A stretch of DNA of 33,086 bases from Sphingomonas-like bacterium B12 (GTDB lineage Bacteria; Pseudomonadota; Alphaproteobacteria; Sphingomonadales; Sphingomonadaceae). The stretch is taken from positions 1 through 33,086 of the forward strand of contig BACX01000498.1 of assembly GCA_000333335.1 (NCBI GenBank), read 5' to 3'. A program made the position numbers and the translations under genes. Positions within the stretch are counted from its first letter, which is position 1. Each line of letters begins with the position of its first letter. Shown piece after piece: positions 1 through 9,848 of the stretch. Under the pieces are notes generated by a model, which ran no database searches, was not told the DNA's origin, and saw only the letters and a list, made by a program, of their open reading frames with translations.

Positions 1-1
1 C

Positions 2-1147
2 GCGATGGATGTGACAGGCAGCCAGCGCGCCGCGACCTCCATGCTGATCCAGGCGCTGAAGGGGGCGGGGGAACGACCGCAGCTCTGCCTCGCCGCCGAG
101 ATGCGCAAGGCGCGGCCTGCGTCAGAAGGCGAGATGGTCCATGGCGATGCCGCGGCAGGGCTGCTGGTCGGCACCGGCGAGCCGGTCGCGGTCTTCCGGG
201 GGAGTCACAGCACGACGATCGACTTCGTCGACCATTACCGGTCCGCCGGCATGGACTTCGATTATGGCTGGGAAAGCCGCTGGATCCGCGACGAGGGCTT
301 CTCCGGCCTGATCGGTGGTGCGCTCAAGAGCGGGCTAGTCGCGCTGGGCGTCGAGGCGAACGCCATCGACCGCTTCATCGTGCCGATCGCGACGCGTGGC
401 GTGCCGGAAGGCTTGGCGAAGAAGGCGGGCATCCGGCCCGAGGCGGTGGCCGATACGCTTTCTGCGACCGTCGGGGACAGCGGCGCGGCGCATCCGTTGC
501 TGATGCTGGTCGCGGCATTGGAGGTGGCGAAGCCGGGCGAGACGATCCTGCTCGTCGGCTTTGGCCAGGGCGTCGACCTGATCCTGCTGGAGACGACCGA
601 GGCGCTGACGAAACTCGCGCCGCGCAGGGGCGTGCAGGGTAACATCGCGCGGGGCCGCAAGGACGAGAATTACCTGCGCTGGCTGTTCCATCGCGGCCTG
701 CTCGATCTCGAGCGCGGGATGCGCGCCGAGATGGACCAGAAGCAGCCTGGCACGACGCTGTGGCGCAACCGCAAGGCGGTGCTCGGCCTCGTCGGCGGTC
801 GCTGCACGCGGACGGGTACGGTGCAGTTCCCCAAGAGCGACATCGGCGTGAACCCCAACGATCATGCCGCGCACACGCAGGAGGACTATCCGCTCGCGGA
901 CAAGCGCGCGCGCGTCGTCACCTACACCGCCGACGCGCTGACCTACTCGCCCGCGCCACCGACCTATTACGGCATGATCGATTTCGAGGGCGGCGGCCGG
1001 ATGATGGCCGAGTTCGCCGACGTCGCGCCCGAGGATGTCGAGGTCGGCCGCGCGATGGAGATGGTGTTCCGCATCAAGGGCGCCGACGAGCAGCGCGATT
1101 TCACCAAATATTTCTGGAAGGCGGCCCCCGTCGCCAGGGAGAGCTGA
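2..1147 (+). CDS. HMG-CoA synthase-like / DUF35 OB-fold fusion protein (5' partial)
   Basis: The frame is open to the left edge, so the N-terminus is missing and the ATG at 5 is probably internal. Visible residues 1 to about 245 resemble the second half of a thiolase-fold HMG-CoA synthase/KAS III-like protein. The C-terminal 120 residues look like a DUF35 acyl-CoA-binding OB-fold (RVVTYTADALTYSPAPPTYYG). Where relatives have the nucleophilic Cys (S-C-x-G-G-T) this protein reads GSQRAATS, so the Cys is replaced. The zinc-ribbon part of DUF35 keeps one Cys (GGRCTRTGTVQFP) and lacks the other three. Such proteins pair with SCP-X thiolases in side-chain retro-aldol cleavage in actinobacterial steroid catabolism (Ltp2 with ChsH2). 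The thiolase gene begins 2 nt downstream, which supports a complex. The family is fairly sure; the reaction is inferred. Confidence 0.8.
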   Translation, partial: AMDVTGSQRAATSMLIQALKGAGERPQLCLAAEMRKARPASEGEMVHGDAAAGLLVGTGEPVAVFRGSHSTTIDFVDHYRSAGMDFDYGWESRWIRDEGFSGLIGGALKSGLVALGVEANAIDRFIVPIATRGVPEGLAKKAGIRPEAVADTLSATVGDSGAAHPLLMLVAALEVAKPGETILLVGFGQGVDLILLETTEALTKLAPRRGVQGNIARGRKDENYLRWLFHRGLLDLERGMRAEMDQKQPGTTLWRNRKAVLGLVGGRCTRTGTVQFPKSDIGVNPNDHAAHTQEDYPLADKRARVVTYTADALTYSPAPPTYYGMIDFEGGGRMMAEFADVAPEDVEVGRAMEMVFRIKGADEQRDFTKYFWKAAPVARES

Positions 1148-1149
1148 TC

Positions 1150-2358
1150 ATGGCACGCGGCATCAAGGACAAGGTGGCGATCCTCGGCATGGGATGCGCC
1201 AGGTTCGGCGAGCGGTGGGACAGGGATGCGGACCAACTGATGGTCGAGGCGTTCGAGGAAGCGGTGGCCGATGCCGGCATCGACACCTCGCAGATCGATG
1301 CGGCGTGGATGGGCGTCGCCTTCGATGCGGTGAATGTCGGCCCCTCCGGCATCCCGCTGTCGGTGGCGCTGCGCCTGCCCAATGTCGGCGTCACCAAGGT
1401 GGAGAATTACTGCGCGTCGGGCACCGAGAGTTTCCGGGGTGCGGTCTATGCGGTGGCCTCGGGCGCGGCGGACATCGCGCTGGCGCTTGGCGTCGAGAAA
1501 TTGAAGGACACCGGCTATGGCGGCCTGCCGGTGCGCTCGCGCGGCACCACCTTCGATATGGTGGGCGTCACCGGATCGGCGCCGGGCAATTTCGCGCAGC
1601 TCGCTTCCGCTTACCGGGCCACGCACGGCGTCGGCCGGGACGATCTCAAGCGCGCGATGGCGCATGTCTCGGTCAAGAGCCACGCCAATGGAGCCAGGAA
1701 TCCCAAGGCGCATCTGCGCAAGGCGGTCGACATGGACACGGTGCTGAACGCGCCGATGATCGCCGAGCCGCTCGGCCTGTTCGATTGCTGCGGCGTGTCG
1801 GACGGGGCCGCCTGCGCGATCGTCACCACGCCGGAGATCGCGCGTGCGCTCGGCAAGACCGATCTGGTGACGGTGAAGGCGCTGCAGATCTCCACCTCCA
1901 ACGGCTGGGAGCTGCAGCAGGGCGGCGGATGGAACGGCAGCTATTTCCACACCACCCGCATCGCCGCCGCCAAGGCCTATGAGGAAGCGGGCGTCACCAA
2001 CCCGCGCGAGCAGATCAGCCTCACCGAAGTGCACGACTGCTTCTCCATCACCGAGCTGGTCACGATGGAGGATCTGTTCCTCTCGAAGGAGGGCGAGGGC
2101 TGGCGCGACGTGCTGGACGGGATGTTCGACGCCGACGGCAAGGTACCCTGCCAGATCGACGGCGGCCTCAAATGCTTCGGCCACCCGATCGGCGCGTCGG
2201 GCCTGCGCATGATCTACGAAAATTACCTCCAATTGCTCGGTCGCGCGGGCGAGCGGCAGCGCAAGACGCCGCCGAGCCTCGCGCTCAGCCACAATCTCGG
2301 CGGCATGCCGAGCCAGAACGTCTCGGCGGTCGCGATCGTGGGGCTGGCCGATGCCTGA
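1150..2358 (+). CDS. SCP-X/Ltp2-type thiolase family protein
   Basis: 402-residue thiolase-fold protein. The ATG lies 2 nt after the upstream stop. It keeps the nucleophile region VENYCASGTESF (Cys88), the EVHDCFSITE histidine motif near 300 and the GGLKCFGHPIGASG motif near the C-terminus. It therefore looks catalytically equipped, unlike its Cys-less neighbour. This class includes sterol carrier protein X thiolases, which cleave branched 3-ketoacyl-CoAs, and Ltp2-like retro-aldolases, which work with a DUF35 partner. The coupled upstream OB-fold gene favours the second role or an acyl-CoA complex. Its 3' end overlaps the next gene by 8 nt. The substrate cannot be read from the sequence; a branched or isoprenoid/steroid-like acyl-CoA is an inference. 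Confidence 0.87.
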   Translation: MARGIKDKVAILGMGCARFGERWDRDADQLMVEAFEEAVADAGIDTSQIDAAWMGVAFDAVNVGPSGIPLSVALRLPNVGVTKVENYCASGTESFRGAVYAVASGAADIALALGVEKLKDTGYGGLPVRSRGTTFDMVGVTGSAPGNFAQLASAYRATHGVGRDDLKRAMAHVSVKSHANGARNPKAHLRKAVDMDTVLNAPMIAEPLGLFDCCGVSDGAACAIVTTPEIARALGKTDLVTVKALQISTSNGWELQQGGGWNGSYFHTTRIAAAKAYEEAGVTNPREQISLTEVHDCFSITELVTMEDLFLSKEGEGWRDVLDGMFDADGKVPCQIDGGLKCFGHPIGASGLRMIYENYLQLLGRAGERQRKTPPSLALSHNLGGMPSQNVSAVAIVGLADA

Positions 2359-3529
2359 GGCGGCCGCCCGGTCGATGGATGCCGAGACCTTCGCCGTCTT
2401 CCGCGCGCAGATCCGCCGCTTCGCGCGCGAGCGGCTGGTCGGCCTGGAGCCGCAGGTGTTCGAGGCGGGCGAGGTGACGCCGGAGATCCGTGCCGAGATG
2501 AACGGGATGGGCCTGTTCGGCCTCACCATCCCCGCCGAATATGGCGGCCTCGGCCTTTCGATCGGCGAATATATCGAGACGATGATGGAGGTGGCGTGGG
2601 CGGCGCCCGCCTTCCGGTCGGTGCTGTCGATCAACACGGGCATGCTGGCGACCGCGCTCAAGGTCGGCGGCACCGAGGCGCAGCGGGCGGAATGGTTTCC
2701 GAAGCTCGCGACCGGCGCGATCGGCGCCTTCGGCCTCACCGAGCCGGACAGCGGATCGGATTCGGCAGGCCTGCGCACCCGCGCGGTGCGCGACGGCGAC
2801 GATTATGTGCTGAACGGCACCAAACGCTACATCACCAACGGCCCGATCAGCGATCTCGTGCTGGTGATGGCCCGCACCTCGGCGGAAAACCTGCCGAAGA
2901 ACGCGCATGTCTCGGCCTTCCTCGTCCCCGCCGACACGCCGGGCCTTACGCGCGCGAAGGCGGACAGGAAGATGGGGCAGACCGGCGCGCTGACCGGCGA
3001 CATCGTGCTGGAGGATGTCCGCGTGCCGGCGTCCGCCCTGCTCGGCGGTGAGGAGGGGTGCGGATTCCGAACGGCGATGATGGCGCTCGATGCGGGGCGG
3101 CTGTCGGTCGGCGGATCGGCGATCGGCTATGCCCGCCGCATCCTCGACAGTGCGCTGCGCTACGCGACCGAGCGCAAGGCGTTCGGCGAGACGATCGCCA
3201 ACTTCCAGCTCATCCAGGCGATGCTGGCCGATTCGAAGGTCGAGCTCTATGCCGCCGAAAGCATGATGGCCGACGCGCTGCGCCGCGCGGAGGAGGGGCT
3301 GCCCGTCTCCACCGAGGCGAGCTGCGTGAAGCTGTTCGCCACCGAAGCCTGCGGGCGTATCGCCGATCGCGCGGTGCAGATTTACGGCGGCGCGGGCTAC
3401 ATGGCCGAATATGACGTGGAGCGCTTCTACCGCGACGTGCGCGTCTACCGCATCTACGAAGGCACCACCCAGATCCAGCAGCTCGTCATCGCGAAGGCGA
3501 TGCTGCGCGATTTCGCGGCCGCCGCCTGA
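2351..3529 (+). CDS. Acyl-CoA dehydrogenase
   Basis: 392-residue FAD-dependent acyl-CoA dehydrogenase of ordinary length. Visible signatures are FGLTEPDSGSDSAGLRTRA in the central domain, GTKRYITNG, the FAD/tetramer segment ATERKAFGETIANFQ, and YRIYEGTTQIQ. Glu370 in the last motif is the expected catalytic base. It introduces the alpha,beta double bond of an acyl-CoA and passes electrons to ETF. The start overlaps the thiolase stop by 8 nt, and the stop overlaps the CoA-transferase start as TGATG, so translation is probably coupled across the operon. It most resembles short- or branched-chain acyl-CoA dehydrogenases, including glutaryl-CoA-like types; the substrate is not determinable. Confidence 0.93.
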   Translation: MPEAAARSMDAETFAVFRAQIRRFARERLVGLEPQVFEAGEVTPEIRAEMNGMGLFGLTIPAEYGGLGLSIGEYIETMMEVAWAAPAFRSVLSINTGMLATALKVGGTEAQRAEWFPKLATGAIGAFGLTEPDSGSDSAGLRTRAVRDGDDYVLNGTKRYITNGPISDLVLVMARTSAENLPKNAHVSAFLVPADTPGLTRAKADRKMGQTGALTGDIVLEDVRVPASALLGGEEGCGFRTAMMALDAGRLSVGGSAIGYARRILDSALRYATERKAFGETIANFQLIQAMLADSKVELYAAESMMADALRRAEEGLPVSTEASCVKLFATEACGRIADRAVQIYGGAGYMAEYDVERFYRDVRVYRIYEGTTQIQQLVIAKAMLRDFAAAA

Positions 3530-4737
3530 TGTACGATCTGTTGAAGCCGCTGCGCATCGTCGAGGCATCGTCTTTCGTGGCTTCGCCCTCGGCCGGCCTC
3601 TATCTCGCGCAGATGGGCGCCGAGGTGATCCGCGTCGACCAGATCGGCGGCGGCCCCGATTTCCATCGCTGGCCGAAGAGCGACGCGGGCGCGAGCCTTT
3701 ATTGGGAGGGGCTGAACAAGGGCAAGAAATCGGTCGCGCTCGATCTCGCGCGGCCCGAGGGGCGCGAGTTGCTCGCCGAACTGGCGACCGCGCCGGGCGA
3801 AAATGCCGGGCTGTTCGTCACCAATTATCCGGTGGACGGCTTCCTCGCGCACGACCGGCTCGCCGCGCGCCGTGCCGACCTGATCACGGTCCGGATCATG
3901 GGACAGGCCAATGGCGGGCCGGCGCTCGACTACACGGTCAATTGCGCGCTCGGTATCCCGCAGATCACCGGCCCCGCCGATCGCGTCGATCCGGTCAACC
4001 ATGTGCTGCCGGCGTGGGATCTGCTGACCGGCGCCTATGCCGCCTTCGCATTGCTCGCCGCCGAGCGGCACCGGCGCGAGACGGGGCAGGGGCAGGAGGT
4101 GCGCATCCCGCTCTCCGATGTCGGCATCGCGACGATCGCCAATCTGGGCCAGCTCGCCGAGGTGCTGACCACCGGCGCCGATCGGCCGCGCTACGGCAAC
4201 GAGGTCTATGGCGCGTTCGGGCGCGACTATGTGACGGCGGACGGCGAGCGGCTGATGGTGATGGCGATCACCCCGCGCCAGTGGACCGGGCTGGTCAAGG
4301 CGCTGGAGATCGGCGAGGCGGTCGCGGCGATCGAGGCGGAGCGGGGCGTCTCTTTCGCCAAGGACGAAGGACTGCGCTTCGAGCATCGCGATGCGCTGGT
4401 GCCACTGGTGGAGGCGGCCATCGCGCGCCGGCCCGCCGCCGAACTGGCCACCCTGTTCGATTCGCTCGGCTGCTGCTGGGGGCCGTACCGCACGATGAGC
4501 GAGGCGGCGCGCGATCCCGTGCTGGTCGGCGAGAACCCGGTGTTCGGCACGATCGAGCAGGCGAGCGGCCTGACCTATCCGGTGCCGGGCGCGATGGCGG
4601 CGATCCCGCAGCAGGCGCGGCAGTCGCCCGTCCGCGCGCCACGGCTGGGCGAGCATAGCGACGCGGTGCTGGCGGACCTGCTCGGCCTGTCGTCGGGCGC
4701 GATCGGCAGGTTGCACGATCAGGGGCTGGTGGCGTGA
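3529..4737 (+). CDS. Family III CoA-transferase (CaiB/BaiF type)
   Basis: 402-residue class III CoA-transferase. The N-terminus ([20 protein letters not shown]) and the segments [19 protein letters not shown] and [11 protein letters not shown] are typical. The conserved Asp that forms the acyl anhydride intermediate is visible as D164 in [10 protein letters not shown]. These enzymes move CoA between an acyl-CoA donor and a free acid, here probably activating or recycling the operon's substrate. The start overlaps the previous stop by 1 nt and the end overlaps the next GTG start (GTGA). It is an alternative activation step to the acyl-CoA ligase at 10872-12413. Family certain, acid unknown. 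Confidence 0.92.
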   Translation: MYDLLKPLRIVEASSFVASPSAGLYLAQMGAEVIRVDQIGGGPDFHRWPKSDAGASLYWEGLNKGKKSVALDLARPEGRELLAELATAPGENAGLFVTNYPVDGFLAHDRLAARRADLITVRIMGQANGGPALDYTVNCALGIPQITGPADRVDPVNHVLPAWDLLTGAYAAFALLAAERHRRETGQGQEVRIPLSDVGIATIANLGQLAEVLTTGADRPRYGNEVYGAFGRDYVTADGERLMVMAITPRQWTGLVKALEIGEAVAAIEAERGVSFAKDEGLRFEHRDALVPLVEAAIARRPAAELATLFDSLGCCWGPYRTMSEAARDPVLVGENPVFGTIEQASGLTYPVPGAMAAIPQQARQSPVRAPRLGEHSDAVLADLLGLSSGAIGRLHDQGLVA

Positions 4738-6335
4738 CGCTGGATCGTTTCGATGAAGCCTGTGCCGTACTCCGCCGTTTCGCCGGCGATGCGCGCGAAA
4801 GCGTGCGGGCGCGGATCGAGATGTCCTTGCTCGATGCCGAGCAGCGCGCCGCGCATGGGCTCGCCTGGATCGAGACGACCGTCGCGGCACTGGAGGCGCT
4901 GCTGGCATGGGCGCGAGATCTGGAACAGCGGGGCCGGCTGGGCGAGGCCGAACACACGCTCCTGCTCATCGCGTTCGGCGAATATTGCGCACAGGTGACG
5001 GGCGGCCTGCCGATCAGTAGCAACGAGCTGGTCCGGCCGCAACAACTCGGCCTCGATCCGACGCGCCTGATCGCCGAGACGGCGGCGATCGTCGCCGATG
5101 GCACCGCCGCGGAAACCCGCGCCGTGCTCGCCGCGCACATCCGTGACAGCGGCAAGATCGCGGAGGATTTCGGCGACGACATCGTCGATCCGATCCGCGA
5201 CCAGTATCGCCGCTTCACCGCCGAGCGGATCACGCCCCATGCGCACGGCTGGCACCTCGCCGACGCGCTGATCCCCGACGCGCTGATCGCCGAACTGGCC
5301 GCGCTCGGCACCTTCGGCATCTGCATCGCGCCCGACCATGGCGGGCTTGGCCTCGGCAAGCTGGAGATGTGCGTCGTCACCGAGGAACTGTCGCGCGGCT
5401 GGATCGGCACAGGGTCGCTCGGCACCCGGTCGGAGATCGCTGGCGAGCTGATCTCGGCGGGCGGCACCGCAGCGCAGAAGGCGCACTGGCTGCCCCGCAT
5501 CGCCAGCGGCGAGGTGCTGCCCACCGCCGTCTTCACCGAACCCTCGAACGGATCCGATCTCGCCCATCTCCGGACCCGCGCGATGCGCGATGCGGAGGGG
5601 GGCTGGCAGATTTCCGGCGCCAAGACCTGGATCACCCACGCCGCGCGATCGGATCTGATGACCCTGCTCGCGCGCACCGGCGGGCCGGGGAATGGCGGCC
5701 TCTCGATGTTCCTCGCGCCCAAGCCGCGCGGCAGCGAGGGCGATCCCTTTCCCGCCGACGGCATGTCGGGCGGCGAGATCGGCGTCCTCGGCTATCGCGG
5801 GATGCGCGAGTACGAGCTGATGTTCGACGGCTTCGCGGTGCCGGCGGACGGTTTGCTCGGCGGCGAGGAAGGGCAAGGCTTCCGCCAGCTCATGCGCACC
5901 TTCGAGGGTGCGCGCATCCAGACGGCGGCGCGCGCGGTGGGTGTCGCGTGGCGCGCCTACGAGCTGGGCCTCGCCTACGCGCTGGAACGCCGGCAGTTCG
6001 GCAGGCCGCTGTTCGATTTTCCCCGCGTGTCCGACAAGCTGGTGATGATGCTGGTCGAGACCGTTGCCGCGCGCGAACTCGCTTATTTCGCGGCGCGGGA
6101 GAAGGACAAGGGACGCCGTTGCGACGTCGAGGCGGGGATGGCCAAGCTGCTCGCCGCGCGCGTCGCCTGGACCAATGCGGACAATGCGCTGCAGATCCAC
6201 GGCGGCAACGGCTATGCGCTGGAGAGCGAGATCAGCCGCATCCTGTGCGACGCGCGTATCCTCAACATCTTCGAGGGCGCGGCGGAGATTCAGGCGCATG
6301 TCATTGCGCGCGGCCTGCTGGCGGCGCGCAACTGA
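4734..6335 (+). CDS. Large acyl-CoA dehydrogenase, (2S)-methylsuccinyl-CoA dehydrogenase-like
   Basis: 533 residues, about 150 longer than the other acyl-CoA dehydrogenases here. Starts at a GTG that overlaps the previous stop (GTGA). Residues 1 to about 150 form a helical extension with [21 protein letters not shown] and [14 protein letters not shown]. From memory this resembles the extension of Mcd, which oxidises methylsuccinyl-CoA to mesaconyl-CoA in the ethylmalonyl-CoA pathway. Residues 160-533 are a standard dehydrogenase with [30 protein letters not shown] and [10 protein letters not shown], where Glu514 is the likely base. No ccr, ecm or mutase gene is nearby, so the name rests on the extension alone. 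The MaoC-CitE pair at 22305-23605 could carry out the next two steps. An unrelated branched substrate is equally possible. Confidence 0.8.
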   Translation: MTLDRFDEACAVLRRFAGDARESVRARIEMSLLDAEQRAAHGLAWIETTVAALEALLAWARDLEQRGRLGEAEHTLLLIAFGEYCAQVTGGLPISSNELVRPQQLGLDPTRLIAETAAIVADGTAAETRAVLAAHIRDSGKIAEDFGDDIVDPIRDQYRRFTAERITPHAHGWHLADALIPDALIAELAALGTFGICIAPDHGGLGLGKLEMCVVTEELSRGWIGTGSLGTRSEIAGELISAGGTAAQKAHWLPRIASGEVLPTAVFTEPSNGSDLAHLRTRAMRDAEGGWQISGAKTWITHAARSDLMTLLARTGGPGNGGLSMFLAPKPRGSEGDPFPADGMSGGEIGVLGYRGMREYELMFDGFAVPADGLLGGEEGQGFRQLMRTFEGARIQTAARAVGVAWRAYELGLAYALERRQFGRPLFDFPRVSDKLVMMLVETVAARELAYFAAREKDKGRRCDVEAGMAKLLAARVAWTNADNALQIHGGNGYALESEISRILCDARILNIFEGAAEIQAHVIARGLLAARN

Positions 6336-6344
6336 TCGGCGCCG

Positions 6345-7127
6345 CTACCGCCCCTTGAACGCTGCCGGCCGTTTCTCGCGGAAGCTCGCCACGCCTTCGA
6401 CGAAATCCTCGGTCTGTCCCGCCTCGCGCTGGAAGCTGCGTTCGCGGGCGAGCTGATCCTCCAGCGAGGATTCGAGTGCCGCCCAGGCCGATGCCTTGAT
6501 GAGACCCAGCGCGCGCGGCCCCTTCGCCAGTTCGGTGGCGATCTTCAGCGCTTCCTCGTCCAGCCTGTCGTCGGGCACCACGCGGTTGATCAGCCCCCAG
6601 TCGAGCGCCTGTGCCGCGCCGATCTTGGTGCCCATCAGCATCATCTCCATCGCGCGCACGCGCCCGATCGCCTTGGAGAGCAGGTAGGTCGATCCGCCGT
6701 CAGGCGTCAGCCCGACATGGCGGAAGGCCTGGTAGAAATAGGCGCTCTCGCCCGCGACGATCATGTCGCCGGCGCACGCGATGCCACAGCCGACGCCGGC
6801 CGCAGCCCCCTTCACGGCGGTCACGATCGGCAGGCGGGATGCGCGCATGCCGAGGATCATCGGGTTGAAAATGCTCTCCAGCCGCACCCCCGCATCGCGA
6901 TCGGGATCGGCCAGGTCGAAGCCGCCCTCGGCCAGATTGGCGCCCGAGCAGAAGGCGCGACCCTCCGCCCCGATCAGGATCGCGCGCGCCTCGGTCTCCG
7001 CGCGGCGCAGCGCGTCGAGCAGTTCGAGGCCGAGCGGCGTCGACATGGCGTTGAGCACGGCGGGATCGTTCAGCCGGATGACCGCGACGTCGCCGGCCAG
7101 CTCGTACAGCAGCTTGGTGTAGGTCAT
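6345..7127 (-). CDS. Enoyl-CoA hydratase/isomerase, PaaG-like
   Basis: 260-residue crotonase. The oxyanion-hole segments are present (GRAFCSGANLAEGG and AAAGVGCGIACAGDM). The first catalytic Glu of true hydratases is replaced (GCGIA where hydratases have GCELA). The second Glu position is not acidic, but Asp is kept in GLTPDGGSTYLL. That pattern matches PaaG-type isomerases rather than classical 2-enoyl-CoA hydratase. The ATG has a good GGAGAG site upstream, which can be hidden in a long leader stem (see 7133-7196). It converges on the upstream operon with 9 nt between stops and lies 73 nt downstream of cysQ on the same strand. Confidence 0.88.
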   Translation of the reverse strand: MTYTKLLYELAGDVAVIRLNDPAVLNAMSTPLGLELLDALRRAETEARAILIGAEGRAFCSGANLAEGGFDLADPDRDAGVRLESIFNPMILGMRASRLPIVTAVKGAAAGVGCGIACAGDMIVAGESAYFYQAFRHVGLTPDGGSTYLLSKAIGRVRAMEMMLMGTKIGAAQALDWGLINRVVPDDRLDEEALKIATELAKGPRALGLIKASAWAALESSLEDQLARERSFQREAGQTEDFVEGVASFREKRPAAFKGR

Positions 7128-7132
7128 GCAGG

Positions 7133-7196
7133 CGCTCTCCTCTTCCCTTGGCTAGACCCGGCGGCGCCCGCGTGAAAGCCGGCGAAAAGGAGAGCG
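7133..7196 (-). promoter_or_regulatory. Leader inverted repeat that would sequester the ribosome site of the hydratase gene
   Basis: On the minus strand CGCTCTCCTTTTC (7196 to 7184) can pair with GAAGAGGAGAGCG (7145 to 7133): 13 base pairs with a single G-T wobble, separated by a 38-nt loop. The second arm contains the GGAGAG ribosome-binding site of the gene starting at 7127, so the folded leader would mask it. No U-run follows, so a simple intrinsic terminator is unlikely. Pairing is seen directly; a regulatory role is inferred. Confidence 0.4.
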
Positions 7197-7200
7197 TCGG

Positions 7201-7935
7201 TCAGCCCTGTGTCAGCCCCAATATCCGCTCGGCGAGTTCGGGGCGGCAGATCAGCAGGTCGGGGAGGTAAGGGTCGGCCGCGTTGTAGGCCATCGGCGAT
7301 CCGTCGACCCGGCTGACATGGAGGCCGGCGGCGACCGCGACGGCGACCGGGGCGCAGCTGTCCCACTCATATTGGCCGCCGGTGTGGAGGTAGATGTCGG
7401 CCTCGCCACGCACCACCGCCATCGCCTTGGCGCCGGCCGATCCCATCGGCACCAGCTCGGCACCGAGCGCGTCGGCGACCGACACCGCCTCGGCGGCCGG
7501 GCGTGTGCGGCTGACCAGCATGCGCAATGTCTCGGCCGCTTCCGGGGCCTGCGGGCAGGTGCCGGTGCAGAGCGTCATCGGCACGCCGGGCAGCGCCACC
7601 GCGCCCGCCACCGGCACGCCGTCGATCGCCAGCGCGACATGCACCGCCCAGTCGCTGCGGCCTTCGCCATATTCGCGCGTGCCGTCGAGCGGATCGACGA
7701 TCCAGACGCGGCGGGCGACCAGCCGCTCGGCCCCGTCCTTCTCCTCTTCGGAGAGGATCGCGTCGTCCGGCCGGGCGTGGCGCAGCGCCTCCATGATGAA
7801 GGCGTTGGCGGTGCGGTCGCCCGCCTTGCCCAGCGCCTTGCCCTCGAACAGCCCCGATTTCTGGAGGACGAGCAGCAGCTCGCCCGCCGTCTCGGCGACG
7901 CGGCGCGCGACGGTGGCGTCGGTTTCCCCGCTCAT
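7201..7935 (-). CDS. cysQ: 3'(2'),5'-bisphosphate nucleotidase CysQ
   Basis: 244-residue member of the inositol monophosphatase/FIG superfamily. Metal-binding motifs are visible: the acidic pair in ILSEEEKDG (about 61-68), [15 protein letters not shown] (78-92) and [11 protein letters not shown] near 190. CysQ hydrolyses 3'-phosphoadenosine 5'-phosphate to AMP, removing the inhibitory by-product of PAPS reduction. Its ATG overlaps the cysNC stop by four bases (ATGA), making it the last gene of the sulfate-activation operon, and this context supports CysQ over a generic inositol phosphatase. The protein ends 73 nt before the hydratase start on the same strand, so some read-through transcription is possible. 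Confidence 0.93.
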   Translation of the reverse strand: MSGETDATVARRVAETAGELLLVLQKSGLFEGKALGKAGDRTANAFIMEALRHARPDDAILSEEEKDGAERLVARRVWIVDPLDGTREYGEGRSDWAVHVALAIDGVPVAGAVALPGVPMTLCTGTCPQAPEAAETLRMLVSRTRPAAEAVSVADALGAELVPMGSAGAKAMAVVRGEADIYLHTGGQYEWDSCAPVAVAVAAGLHVSRVDGSPMAYNAADPYLPDLLICRPELAERILGLTQG

Positions 7936-9848
7936 CGTTCCATCTCCAGCAGCCGCTCGACGATCAGGTCCGCCGCCTGCTCCGGCGACATCGCGGTCGT
8001 GTCGATCCGGATCTCGGGCGCCTCGGGCGGTTCGTAGGGGCTGTCGATGCCGGTGAAGTTCTTGAGCTGGCCGCTGCGCGCCTTCTTGTAGAGGCCCTTC
8101 ACGTCGCGCCGCTCGGCCTCTGCCAGCGGCGTGTCGACATGCACCTCGATGAACTCGGCGTCCGCCATCATCCGCCGCACCATTGCGCGCTCGGCGCGGA
8201 AGGGGGAGATGAAGGCGGTAAGCACGATCAGCCCCCCATCGGTCATCAGTTTCGCCACCTCGCCGACGCGGCGGATATTCTCGACGCGATCGGCATCGGT
8301 GAAGCCCAGATCGCGGTTGAGGCCGTGGCGGACGTTGTCGCCGTCGAGCAGGAAGCTGTGGCGGTTAATCCGCGCGAGCTTGCGGTCGACCAGGTTGGCG
8401 ATGGTCGACTTGCCCGCGCCGGACAGGCCGGTGAGCCACACCACCGCCGGCTTCTGGTTCTTCAACTCGGCGCGCCGCTCGCGGCTGACGTCGATCGCCT
8501 GCCAGTGGACATTCTCCGCGCGGCGCAGCGCGAAGTGCAGCATGCCGGCGGCGACCGTGGCGTTGCTGATCTTGTCGATCAGGATGAAGCCGCCCAGCGT
8601 CCGGTTCTCGCCATAGGCCTCGTAGACCAGGGGCCGGTCGGTCGAGAGGTTCGCCACGCCGATCGCGTTCAGCTCCAGCGTGCGCGCAGCGAGCTGCTCC
8701 ATCGTGTTGACGTTGACCTGGTATTTGGGGGCCTGCACCTGCACGGTGACGGTTTGCGTGCCGAGCTTCAGCCAATAGGGGCGACCGGGTAGCATCGCCT
8801 CCTCGGCCATCCACACGATCGTCGCCTCGAACTGGTCGGCGGTCTGCGGCGGATTGTCGGCGGGCGCGATCACGTCGCCGCGCGAGCAGTCGATCTCGTC
8901 GGCGAGCGTCAGCGTCACCGACTGGCCGGCGACCGCCTCGTTCAGATCGCCATTGAAGGTGACGACGCGCGAGACGGTCGATGTCTTGCCCGACGGCAGC
9001 ACCCGCACCGCATCGCCCGGCTTCACCGTGCCGCTCGCGATCAGGCCGGAGAAGCCCCGGAAGTCGAGGTTAGGCCGGTTGACCCACTGCACCGGCATCC
9101 GGAACGGCTGGTCGGCGGCGGCATCCTGATCGACCTCGACAGTCTCCAGATGCTCGATCAGCGTCGGGCCGTCATACCAGGGCGTCTCGGCCGACCGGCT
9201 GGTGATGTTGTCGCCGGCGAGGCCCGAGATCGGGATGGCGGTGAAGCCGGCGATGCCGATGCTGTCGGCGAAGGCGCGGTAGTCCGCGACGATCGCGTCG
9301 TAGGTCGCGCGGTCGTAGCCGACGAGATCCATCTTGTTCACCGCCAGCACCAGGTGGCGCACGCCGATCAGGTGGGCGAGATAGGAGTGGCGCCGCGTCT
9401 GGGTGAGCACGCCCTTGCGCGCATCGATCAGGATCACGGCGAGATCGGCGGTGGAGGCGCCGGTCACCATGTTGCGGGTGTACTGCTCGTGGCCGGGCGT
9501 GTCGGCGACGATGAACTTCCGTTTCTCGGTCGCGAAGAAGCGATAGGCGACGTCGATCGTGATGCCCTGCTCGCGCTCGGCGGCGAGGCCGTCGACCAGC
9601 AATGCGAAGTCGATTGCCTGCCCCTGCGTGCCGACGCGCTTGCTGTCCGCCTCCAGTGCGGCGAGCTGGTCCTCGAAGATCATCTTCGAATCGTAGAGCA
9701 GCCGGCCGATCAGCGTGGACTTGCCGTCGTCCACCGATCCGCAGGTGATGAAGCGCAGCAGGCTCTTGCGCTGATGCTGCGCGAGATAGGCCTCGATATC
9801 CTCGGCGATCAGCGCGTCGGCGCGGTAGGAGGGGGCGGCCTCAGTCAT
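7932..9848 (-). CDS. cysNC: Bifunctional sulfate adenylyltransferase subunit 1 / adenylylsulfate kinase CysNC
   Basis: 638 residues from the ATG at 9848, which shares its A with the cysD stop (TGATG). Residues 1 to about 440 are the EF-Tu-like GTPase CysN: P-loop GSVDDGKST (37-45), [12 protein letters not shown] (116-127) and NKMDLVGYD (171-179). The last 165 residues are APS kinase: P-loop GLSGAGKST (about 474-482), then [17 protein letters not shown] and [15 protein letters not shown]. With CysD it makes adenylylsulfate from ATP and sulfate, driven by GTP hydrolysis, and then phosphorylates it to PAPS. The fusion is the common form in alphaproteobacteria. The frame stays open upstream of 9848 inside cysD, but the N-terminus is clear. 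Confidence 0.97.
   Translation of the reverse strand: MTEAAPSYRADALIAEDIEAYLAQHQRKSLLRFITCGSVDDGKSTLIGRLLYDSKMIFEDQLAALEADSKRVGTQGQAIDFALLVDGLAAEREQGITIDVAYRFFATEKRKFIVADTPGHEQYTRNMVTGASTADLAVILIDARKGVLTQTRRHSYLAHLIGVRHLVLAVNKMDLVGYDRATYDAIVADYRAFADSIGIAGFTAIPISGLAGDNITSRSAETPWYDGPTLIEHLETVEVDQDAAADQPFRMPVQWVNRPNLDFRGFSGLIASGTVKPGDAVRVLPSGKTSTVSRVVTFNGDLNEAVAGQSVTLTLADEIDCSRGDVIAPADNPPQTADQFEATIVWMAEEAMLPGRPYWLKLGTQTVTVQVQAPKYQVNVNTMEQLAARTLELNAIGVANLSTDRPLVYEAYGENRTLGGFILIDKISNATVAAGMLHFALRRAENVHWQAIDVSRERRAELKNQKPAVVWLTGLSGAGKSTIANLVDRKLARINRHSFLLDGDNVRHGLNRDLGFTDADRVENIRRVGEVAKLMTDGGLIVLTAFISPFRAERAMVRRMMADAEFIEVHVDTPLAEAERRDVKGLYKKARSGQLKNFTGIDSPYEPPEAPEIRIDTTAMSPEQAADLIVERLLEMER

Noticed and set aside
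5-1147. The ATG at 5 as the true start of the first gene.
   Set aside because: The frame is open to the edge and the protein begins in the middle of a thiolase-fold domain, so it is a fragment.
967-2778. Very long open frames antisense to the acyl-CoA genes (here 603 codons; similar ones at 2285-3568, 3454-4908 and 4719-6299).
   Set aside because: They mirror the codon positions of well-recognised proteins in high-GC DNA, are rich in Arg/Ala/Gly/Pro, and show no domain or ribosome site.
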